DNA from: CAZTTH01 sp964615975
GTDB taxonomy: Bacteria > Verrucomicrobiota > Lentisphaeria > JABSQK01 > JAJFLO01
DNA: 12,558 bases
NCBI GenBank assembly: GCA_964615975.1
Contig: CAZTTH010000074.1
Location: 1-12,558 of the forward strand
Direction: 5' to 3'
Each line of letters begins with the position of its first letter. Position 1 is the stretch's first letter. Shown here piece by piece: positions 7,782 to 12,558 of this stretch. The notes under the pieces were generated by a model. It did not search any database, was not told the origin of the DNA, and saw only the letters and a list, made by a program, of their open reading frames with translations. Both the position numbers and the translations under genes were made by a program.

Positions 7782-7881
7782 NNNNNNNNNNNNNNNNNNN
7801 NNNNNNNNNNNNNNNNNNNNNNNNNNNNNNNNNNNNNNNNNNNNNNNNNNNNNNNNNNNNNNNNNNNNNNNNNNNNNNNNN
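7782..7881. other. assembly gap (100 N)
   Basis: There are exactly 100 N, the conventional filler for a scaffold join of unknown length. The real distance between pcnB and the LPS-export genes is therefore unknown, and genes may be missing. The 47 bases before the gap include a GTG at 7738 with nearby GGAG/GAAGG, so a gene might begin there. It would run straight into the N, so I do not call it. Confidence 0.97.
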
Positions 7882-8042
7882 GGGTGTCATTTGTTCTACA
7901 TCGATAAAATTCGGGATTGATGGGGTATTCAAGCTCTGTTGGAGCGGGTGATCGAAGTCAGGTTAATGACGGAGCGCTGGATATATTCCCCGGTTCGGGA
8001 ACTCTTGACGCGGATCAACATCTGATTTAAGGTTACAAAGAT
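7882..8042. other. unassigned sequence between the gap and the lptC-like gene
   Basis: These 161 bases hold no complete gene that I can support. On the plus strand, one frame reads to a TGA at 7918 and then stays open for 34 codons to a TGA at 8023. Another frame closes at 7949. The open stretch ends in a sequence containing PVRELLTRI. It could be the tail of a gene that starts inside the gap, perhaps with a sequencing frameshift near the join, but no family is recognisable. A TAAGG ribosome site at 8028-8032 serves the next gene. Confidence 0.4.
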
Positions 8043-8489
8043 ATGATACTGAAAAACAAAAAAATCTGGCGGCGGTTTTTTCTCTTGCTCAGTGGTGGTT
8101 GGCTGGCATTCCCAGGCGCGATTTCCAGCCAATCCCTGTTGACACCAAGTGATATCACCATCCAGAATTTCAAAGCGGGCGGCGAGGGATACAGTGTGCG
8201 GGGTGAACTCGCGATCATCAATGGCAACATGGTTCGGATCAATCAATTGAACGCGGTGGTTGATGGTGATGACGGACAGATTGAATTTTATTCGAGCGCC
8301 TGTGATTTCGATCAAATCAACCGCCTGGCAGTCAGCAGTGAATCCGTGAAAGTCAAAGGGCAAAATCTCGATATCGCGGGCGTGGGATTCGATTTGAATT
8401 TAGCCACTCAGCGAATCATTATAAGAAGTCAGGTAAAAGTCCGAATCTATCATCGCGATACTATGTTACCATTAACGGAGCGGCAATAA
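8043..8489 (+). CDS. lptC: LptC-like LPS export periplasmic protein
   Basis: This is probably the component that passes LPS from the LptBFG transporter to the LptA bridge. Residues 10-30 form a single hydrophobic N-terminal segment that acts as an anchor or signal peptide. Residues 35-137 have the OstA-like beta pattern of LptC: FKAGGEGYSVRGE, then INQLNAVVDGDDGQIEF, a YSSACDF strand, VKVKGQNLDIAGVGFDL and IIIRSQVKVRIY. At 148 residues it is a little shorter than E. coli LptC. The ATG has TAAGG 10 bases upstream. lptA starts 4 bases after its stop. The assignment rests on this pattern and on the lptA-lptB context, because LptC proteins diverge strongly. It could be named an LptC-related protein. 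Confidence 0.78.
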   Translation: MILKNKKIWRRFFLLLSGGWLAFPGAISSQSLLTPSDITIQNFKAGGEGYSVRGELAIINGNMVRINQLNAVVDGDDGQIEFYSSACDFDQINRLAVSSESVKVKGQNLDIAGVGFDLNLATQRIIIRSQVKVRIYHRDTMLPLTERQ

Positions 8490-8493
8490 TTCC

Positions 8494-9072
8494 ATGCCAG
8501 CCAAGTGGTTGAAATTACTGATAACGGCAGGCGCTTTAATCTCCCTGGTGGGGTGGGCGGATGAAGACCAGGAAAGTTCCGAGGCGCCGCCATCTGATCC
8601 CGGTGCACCCCCAGCGGCGGTCGCGCGTGCCGATGTTCCCCCCACCGACATCACCTCCGACACGATGGATTTCGATATCCAACTGCGCCAGGCCATTTTC
8701 CTGGGAAACGTCGTGGTCTTGGATCATTCCCTCCGCCTGGAAGCCGATAAATTAACCGTTCAATTTGACGAAAATAATCAGCTTCAGATGATTGAAGCCA
8801 TCGGGAATGTGATAATTTCGGCGGAACGCAACAAGGCCCAGAGCGGCAAGGCGATTTATGATTTTAACGCGGGAACGATCATTCTTTCTGAGCAACCGGA
8901 GCTCATGCTGGGTGTCAATAAGATCGTGGGCGCGGAGAAGATTATCTATGATCGGAAAGCGGGCAAATTCCGCAATGAAGGCGGTCAACCCCATATCATT
9001 ATTCTTGATGCGGGCGGCGGCGGCGCCACCCCCCTGGATAAGTTAATCCCCAAAGAGAAAGCTGAAAAATAA
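8494..9072 (+). CDS. lptA: LptA/OstA-family LPS transport periplasmic protein
   Basis: This periplasmic protein forms the beta-jellyroll bridge that carries LPS from the inner to the outer membrane. Residues 1-22 are a signal peptide ending GWA. Residues 27-50 are a Pro/Ala-rich linker not usual for LptA. The LptA core spans about 52-171: TDITSDTMDFDIQLRQAIFLG with VVVLDHSLRLEADKL is the classic start (unprocessed form, then L.AD.L.V.F), followed by IEAIGNVIISA, KAQSGKAIYDFNAGTIILS and AEKIIYDRKAGKF. At 192 residues it is close to the family norm. It sits 4 bases after lptC and 2 bases before lptB, so the three genes form one operon. A GGAG site lies 13 bases before the ATG. Confidence 0.9.
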   Translation: MPAKWLKLLITAGALISLVGWADEDQESSEAPPSDPGAPPAAVARADVPPTDITSDTMDFDIQLRQAIFLGNVVVLDHSLRLEADKLTVQFDENNQLQMIEAIGNVIISAERNKAQSGKAIYDFNAGTIILSEQPELMLGVNKIVGAEKIIYDRKAGKFRNEGGQPHIIILDAGGGGATPLDKLIPKEKAEK

Positions 9073-9074
9073 CC

Positions 9075-9803
9075 TTGAGCGCCACATTATTGGAAGCCGA
9101 AGGATTGGTCAAAACCTACCGTCAACGCCGGGTGGTCAATGGCGTGAACGTGAAAATTGATTCCGGGGAAGTTGTCGGGCTGTTGGGACCGAATGGCGCG
9201 GGAAAAACGACCTGCTTTTATCTGCTCGCCGGGTTGGTCCAGCCTGATGCCGGAGAAATTTACTTTCAGACGCAGCAGATCACCAGACTGCCCATGTATC
9301 GTCGAGCCCGACTGGGAATGGGATATTTATCCCAGGAGCCATCGATCTTTCGCGCGATGACGGTGGAGAACAATATTCTGGCGATATTGGAAACCCTTGA
9401 TCTGGACAAAAAAGAACGCCAAAACCGCCTTCATGAATTGCTTAACGAGCTGGGATTGACCGCGTTGGCCAAGGAAAAAGCCATTACCCTGAGCGGCGGC
9501 GAACGCCGCCGCCTGGAAATTACCCGGGCCCTGGTTACCAACCCGACTTTATTGATGCTGGACGAACCATTCAGCGGTGTCGATCCCATCGCGGTCGCCG
9601 AGGTGCAAAAAATCATTGGCTTATTGAAAGATAAGGGACTGGGAATATTGATAACTGATCATAATGTTCGTGAAACGCTGGCGATTGTTGATCGTGCCTA
9701 TCTGATGTTTGAAGGCAAGTTTCTCTGCGCCGGAGATCGGGATTTTCTGATTAACGATGAACAAGCTCGCGAAGTTTACCTGGGAACGCAGTTTCGGGTT
9801 TAG
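9075..9803 (+). CDS. lptB: LPS export ABC transporter ATP-binding protein
   Basis: This cytoplasmic ATPase powers LPS extraction from the inner membrane with LptF and LptG. All ABC motifs are intact: Walker A GPNGAGKT at 38-45, Q-loop Gln87 in LSQEPS, signature LSGGERRR at 139-146, Walker B LLMLDE at 159-164 with catalytic Glu164, and H-loop His196 in TDHNVRET. The strings SGGERRRLEITRAL, DEPFSGVDPIAV and ITDHNVRETL are characteristic of LptB rather than of other ABC ATPases. It is 242 residues long, which is normal. The start is TTG at 9075, two bases after the lptA stop, with no strong ribosome site, which suggests translational coupling to lptA. lptF and lptG are not in this window. Confidence 0.95.
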   Translation: MSATLLEAEGLVKTYRQRRVVNGVNVKIDSGEVVGLLGPNGAGKTTCFYLLAGLVQPDAGEIYFQTQQITRLPMYRRARLGMGYLSQEPSIFRAMTVENNILAILETLDLDKKERQNRLHELLNELGLTALAKEKAITLSGGERRRLEITRALVTNPTLLMLDEPFSGVDPIAVAEVQKIIGLLKDKGLGILITDHNVRETLAIVDRAYLMFEGKFLCAGDRDFLINDEQAREVYLGTQFRV

Positions 9804-9857
9804 CCAGGAAAAACGCGACCTAAAAAAGTTGAGGATGCGGGATTAACAAAAGTGATG

Positions 9858-9885
9858 GCCGCCGTGATGTCATCATCATGGCGGC
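9858..9885 (+). other. 12-bp stem hairpin between lptB and hpf
   Basis: GCCGCCGTGATG (9858-9869) pairs over all 12 positions, with one G-U wobble, with CATCATGGCGGC (9874-9885), closing a TCAT tetraloop. It lies 54 bases after the lptB stop and 63 bases before the hpf start. No T tract follows, so it is not a canonical intrinsic terminator. It may instead attenuate transcription, mark an mRNA processing or stability point, or set different levels of lptB and hpf. Confidence 0.6.
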
Positions 9886-9948
9886 ACAAATGCGAAGAGT
9901 TTCGCGCGACTACGACAACAGTAGAAACAAAAAAGAAAGGATCAAATC

Positions 9949-10293
9949 ATGGAAAAAATCATCTCAGCCCGGCATTTCGAAGTCAACGACAATATGAAAG
10001 AATTCATCATGAGGGAATTAGAGCGGATTGAGGGCGAATACCATAAGCTGACATCGATTCGCGTGGTTCTCGATCAGCAAAAGCATTATCACTTTGCCGA
10101 AGTCATTCTTCATGGAAAAAACATCAATATAGAAGCGGATCACAAAGCCGAACATTTACAGCCCGCCGTGGTCGAAGCCATCAACAAGGCCGACAAACAA
10201 CTGCGCAAACATTTGGATAAGATCAAGTCACACCATCATCATAAGAATTCCAAAGCTGAACTAATGCAGGCGCTGGATGAGAACTTAATCTAA
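9949..10293 (+). CDS. hpf: Ribosome hibernation promoting factor, short form (HPF/RaiA family)
   Basis: This small cytosolic protein binds the 30S subunit at the tRNA/mRNA channel and inactivates ribosomes in stationary phase or stress. Residues 1-93 have the S30AE fold pattern: ISARHFEVNDNMKEFI, an LERIEGEYHKLTSIRVVL strand, HFAEVILHGKNINIEA, and a basic helix, AINKADKQLRKHLDKIKSH. The 114-residue length marks a short HPF with a 20-residue tail; long HPF has an extra dimerisation domain of about 60 residues. The tail begins with four consecutive His (95-98) and ends acidic. AAAGGA sits 8 bases before the ATG. A location downstream of lptB is typical of proteobacterial lpt loci, where rpoN usually lies between. 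A hairpin upstream may separate its expression from lptB. Confidence 0.92.
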   Translation: MEKIISARHFEVNDNMKEFIMRELERIEGEYHKLTSIRVVLDQQKHYHFAEVILHGKNINIEADHKAEHLQPAVVEAINKADKQLRKHLDKIKSHHHHKNSKAELMQALDENLI

Positions 10294-10294
10294 A

Positions 10295-10307
10295 GCGGCC
10301 TGGCCGC
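10295..10307 (+). other. small hairpin just after the hpf stop
   Basis: GCGGC (10295-10299) and GCCGC (10303-10307) form a perfect 5-bp GC stem around CTG, two bases after the hpf stop codon. AACCAAACTT follows rather than a T tract, so termination is uncertain. The remaining 113 bases before rdgB are AT-rich and carry no clear promoter, although AAGGGA near 10401-10406 could serve as a distant ribosome site. Confidence 0.35.
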
Positions 10308-10420
10308 AACCAAACTTAATTAACCATCCTGCCATACCATAAGTATCTGTTTAGAGTAAACACCTACCTATTGTAGCGCAAGACGACAGATTAAAGAGTA
10401 TAAGGGACAAACTTCCTCCC

Positions 10421-11059
10421 ATGGACATCATCGCCGCATCCTCCAATCATCATAAGATCCGTGAATTCACCTTGATTTTAGCGCCGCTGGGATTGCGGGT
10501 CATCGCGCTCTCGGCGGTGGCTGGAGCAATCCCCATCGTCGAAGAAAGCGGCGCTACATTCGCGGAAAATGCCATCATCAAAGCCCGGGAATATGCCCGG
10601 GCAATTGGCAAACCGGTATTTGCCGATGATTCCGGTATTGAAGTGATGGCGTTGGGTGGCAAACCAGGAATTCATTCCGCCCGTTATGCCGGAATCAACG
10701 CGAACGACGGTCAGAATGTCGACAAACTAATGTCGGAACTAGCGCCTTTTACGGATCGGAGCGCACGTTTTGTCTGCGTCATCGCGGTGGCAACTCCTGA
10801 CGCCTTGATTGGCATGGCGGAAGGCGAAGTGCGCGGCAGCGTGGCGCTGTCCGCGCGTGGGCACAATGGCTTTGGCTATGATCCCGTCTTTATTCCCGAA
10901 GGATGGTCGCAAACCATGGCGGAACTCGACTCCCCTCAAAAGCACACGCTCAGTCATCGTGGACGGGCCTTGCGGCAGGCAGTCCAATCGGGATTGTTCA
11001 AGGATTTAGACTGCAGGCAGTCGAATTTTCACGCGCAGGAGCTCCATTCACGCTGCTAA
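10421..11059 (+). CDS. rdgB: Non-canonical purine NTP pyrophosphatase (dITP/XTP pyrophosphatase, RdgB/HAM1)
   Basis: This enzyme hydrolyses dITP, ITP and XTP to monophosphates, keeping deaminated purines out of DNA and RNA. Family motifs appear in order in the 212-residue protein: the substrate-binding SSNHHK at 7-12 (T/S-x-N-x-x-K), EESGATFAENAIIKA at 41-55, ADDSGIEV at 68-75 with catalytic Asp69/Asp70, GIHSARYAG at 83-91, GHNGFGYDPVF at 147-157 and SHRGRAL at 178-184. It is about 15 residues longer than E. coli RdgB at the C terminus, and the tail lacks recognisable features. The ATG is preceded by AAGGGA at long spacing. The gene is separated from hpf by 127 bases and from the next gene by a likely promoter, so it may be transcribed on its own. 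Confidence 0.95.
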   Translation: MDIIAASSNHHKIREFTLILAPLGLRVIALSAVAGAIPIVEESGATFAENAIIKAREYARAIGKPVFADDSGIEVMALGGKPGIHSARYAGINANDGQNVDKLMSELAPFTDRSARFVCVIAVATPDALIGMAEGEVRGSVALSARGHNGFGYDPVFIPEGWSQTMAELDSPQKHTLSHRGRALRQAVQSGLFKDLDCRQSNFHAQELHSRC

Positions 11060-11071
11060 TCGCGCATTCTT

Positions 11072-11099
11072 TTGAAAACCTGATTATGTTCAGTATACA
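11072..11099 (+). promoter_or_regulatory. sigma70-like promoter for the repeat-protein gene
   Basis: TTGAAA (11072-11077) and TATACA (11094-11099) are separated by 16 bases. They differ from the consensus TTGACA/TATAAT at one and two positions respectively. The pair sits in the 66-base gap between rdgB and the repeat-protein gene, 26 bases before the ATG at 11126, so the leader would be about 20 bases. The match is by eye only. Confidence 0.5.
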
Positions 11100-11125
11100 T
11101 TTACCTGAAGTATTCCAGTAGAGAA

Positions 11126-12490
11126 ATGAAACTCAAACCATTATTACCGATTATCGGTGGGGGCTTACTGGCTTTGGTGTTCATGGTTATGATTGGCCAG
11201 AAATCATCCCGCCCGACGCCAAAGGAAACCAGTTCCGAGAGCAAATTTAAGCAAAACGCGGAAGACAAACAACGTGAATTTTCGATCTCCACTAAAAATG
11301 CCGTCCAGGAGAGGGCATTGAATGCCCGTGGCGAATCACCGGAGCAGGTAATCACCATCGCGAAAAATATTGCACGGTCGGCAGACTCGACGAATAATGA
11401 ATTTTCCCGTGATCCCGCCGGGTCATTCACCGCTTTCACCACCAGCGCCACTGGTGCGGGCAATCAGGCGAACGCAGGAACCGGCATGAGTGATGAGGCA
11501 TTGCAAAATGAACTCGTCGCGATCATGAAAATGGGCAATGTAAACGAACGCCGCGGCAAATTAAATGAGTTGGGAAAAACCCTGGCGAACCATGGTCAAT
11601 TGATTGAAGCCATGGGAGTGCTGGATCTGTTGACCGATTTCTGGGATAAATATTCCCTGGGCACGAGTCTGATTAAAACCCTTGCCGAAACCGATCCGGT
11701 TAATGCTCAGGATTGGCTGCAACAATTGCCGGAGAATGAATTGAAGCTGCGCTTATTTGATCAATTGGGCAAACAATGGGCAGCACAGGATCCCGCGAGC
11801 GCGGCTGAGTGGGCAATGGCATTGGAAAAGAGTGCCAATCGTGACCGGGCAATCGAAGGTGTCGCCTATATGTGGGCGACCAAGGATCTGGCAACCGCTT
11901 ATCAATGGGCAGTCCAGGTGCTTGATGCCAGTGAGCGCGACAACGCGTTAACCAAAATCGCCAAAAGCATCACCTGGAACAACCCGGAGTTGGCGGCCAA
12001 ATGGGCGGCGGAATTTCCGGAAGGCGGCGCGCGCGATGAATCCCTGCGTTTTGCCCTGTTTCATTGGCTGCCCAAGGAACCGCAGACCGTTGCCGCCTGG
12101 GTCGAAAATCTTCCTCCTGGTAAGAGCCGTGATACCGCGCTCGAGAATACCGCGCAACGTTGGTCCAGACTTGACCCCCGGGCCGCGGCTGACTGGGCGG
12201 CCAGGATCGCGGAGCCTGAAAGCCGCAACCATACCATGTTGCAGGTACTAAATGGATGGGTTGCCAAGGACCCGGCTGCCGCCACGGAATGGGCGTTGCG
12301 TTTCGATAATCAGGTTCGCGATCAGGCGGTATCCCGGGCGGTGACCACGTGGTCACAACAAAATCCGGCGGCAGCAGCAAACTGGGTCGATCGTTTGAGC
12401 GATCCGGTCTTGAAACAACAAGCCATGAAAATTGTCGCTCAGATCTGGATGCAAACCGATCCGGCGGCAACCGAACGCTGGCTGCGTTAG
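11126..12490 (+). CDS. Membrane-anchored alpha-repeat protein with nine 32-residue DP-x-x-A-A-x-W units, function unknown
   Basis: This is a 454-residue protein. Residues 5-24 form a hydrophobic N-terminal anchor (PLLPIIGGGLLALVFMVMIG) with no lipobox Cys. Residues 25-120 are a polar, Ser/Thr/Asn-rich linker. From about 122, helices lead into tandem units that align on a DP-like pair at 190, 222, 254, 286, 318, 350, 382, 413 and 445. The period is 32 residues with a single 31-residue step. The consensus unit is roughly [DN]P..AA.WA..LP....RD.AL..IA..W, and the last unit is cut off after DPAATERW. Two amphipathic helices per unit suggest an alpha-solenoid similar to TPR or Sel1, used for protein binding on the outer face of the inner membrane. 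Similar repeats are, as I recall, common in uncharacterised Verrucomicrobia and Lentisphaerota proteins. No catalytic motif is seen. The ribosome site is weak (GAGA), and a likely promoter lies just upstream. Confidence 0.8.
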   Translation: MKLKPLLPIIGGGLLALVFMVMIGQKSSRPTPKETSSESKFKQNAEDKQREFSISTKNAVQERALNARGESPEQVITIAKNIARSADSTNNEFSRDPAGSFTAFTTSATGAGNQANAGTGMSDEALQNELVAIMKMGNVNERRGKLNELGKTLANHGQLIEAMGVLDLLTDFWDKYSLGTSLIKTLAETDPVNAQDWLQQLPENELKLRLFDQLGKQWAAQDPASAAEWAMALEKSANRDRAIEGVAYMWATKDLATAYQWAVQVLDASERDNALTKIAKSITWNNPELAAKWAAEFPEGGARDESLRFALFHWLPKEPQTVAAWVENLPPGKSRDTALENTAQRWSRLDPRAAADWAARIAEPESRNHTMLQVLNGWVAKDPAAATEWALRFDNQVRDQAVSRAVTTWSQQNPAAAANWVDRLSDPVLKQQAMKIVAQIWMQTDPAATERWLR

Positions 12491-12558
12491 AAGTGCATGA
12501 GATCGGAACAGGAGGTCGCGGAGATAACAGAGAGAGGAAAACCATTAAATTTTATACT
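12491..12558. other. non-coding tail of the window
   Basis: After the repeat-protein stop there are 68 bases. Purine-rich strings with ribosome-site character (ACAGGAGG near 12508-12515 and GAGAGGAAAA near 12532-12541) suggest that another plus-strand gene could begin at or just past the window edge. An ATG at 12497 and a GTG at 12493 both open frames that run off the end. Neither has support, so I call no gene. Confidence 0.3.

Noticed and set aside
7738..7920. 60-residue frame crossing the N run
   Set aside because: Thirty-four of its codons are N, so it is an artefact of reading through a gap of unknown length.
7929..8363. 144-residue minus-strand frame
   Set aside because: It is antisense to the lptC-like gene, which has good beta-pattern matches and lies 4 bases before lptA. 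This frame lacks family features.
9868..9880. TCATCATCAT microrepeat
   Set aside because: It is only three units and is explained as part of the loop and 3' arm of the hairpin at 9858-9885.
11970..12545. 191-residue minus-strand frame with Pro/Arg-rich translation
   Set aside because: It is a shadow of the 32-residue repeat protein. Its periodic composition simply mirrors the repeats on the other strand.
1..12558. search for CRISPR arrays, insertion sequences, tRNA/rRNA genes, integrases, defence or biosynthetic clusters
   Set aside because: No spaced direct repeats, transposase motifs, terminal inverted repeats or tRNA-like cloverleafs were seen. The genes are mostly housekeeping and envelope functions.

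Overview
The window looks like chromosomal DNA from a Gram-negative bacterium of roughly 50% GC. A lipopolysaccharide-export cluster (lptC-like, lptA, lptB) requires an outer membrane. Three features suggest the PVC superphylum, possibly Lentisphaerota: a prepilin-type leader without glycine before the cleavage-site Phe, a secreted protein with a probable decayed FGE-sulfatase domain, and a long alpha-repeat protein with recurring DP..AA..W units. This placement is from memory of family patterns and is only moderately certain. A run of exactly 100 N shows that this is a scaffold from a draft or metagenome assembly.

Layout: (1) 103-1257 (+), a large prepilin-like protein, ending in a hairpin between converging genes. 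(2) 5551-1411 (-), four co-directional genes: two secreted proteins coupled by an ATGA overlap, then purA, then cdsA. (3) A 91-base AT-rich divergent region. (4) 5643-7734 (+), folD and pcnB in tandem. (5) The assembly gap at 7782-7881, with about 160 bases of unassigned sequence after it. (6) 8043-10293 (+), lptC-like, lptA, lptB and hpf. This is the E. coli lptCAB-rpoN-hpf order without rpoN. (7) 10421-11059 (+), rdgB. (8) 11126-12490 (+), a membrane-anchored protein built of 32-residue repeats.

Most genes are housekeeping: purine synthesis (purA), phospholipid precursor (cdsA), one-carbon metabolism (folD), RNA 3'-end polyadenylation (pcnB), nucleotide-pool cleaning (rdgB), ribosome hibernation (hpf) and LPS transport. 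I see no mobile element, CRISPR array, tRNA, rRNA, toxin-antitoxin pair or defence system. I do not find a convincing new multi-gene system. The best leads are the secreted pair at 3753-5551, the repeat protein at 11126-12490 and the unusual prepilin. No gene-free stretch exceeds 300 real bases; the longest is 7735-8042, which includes the gap.
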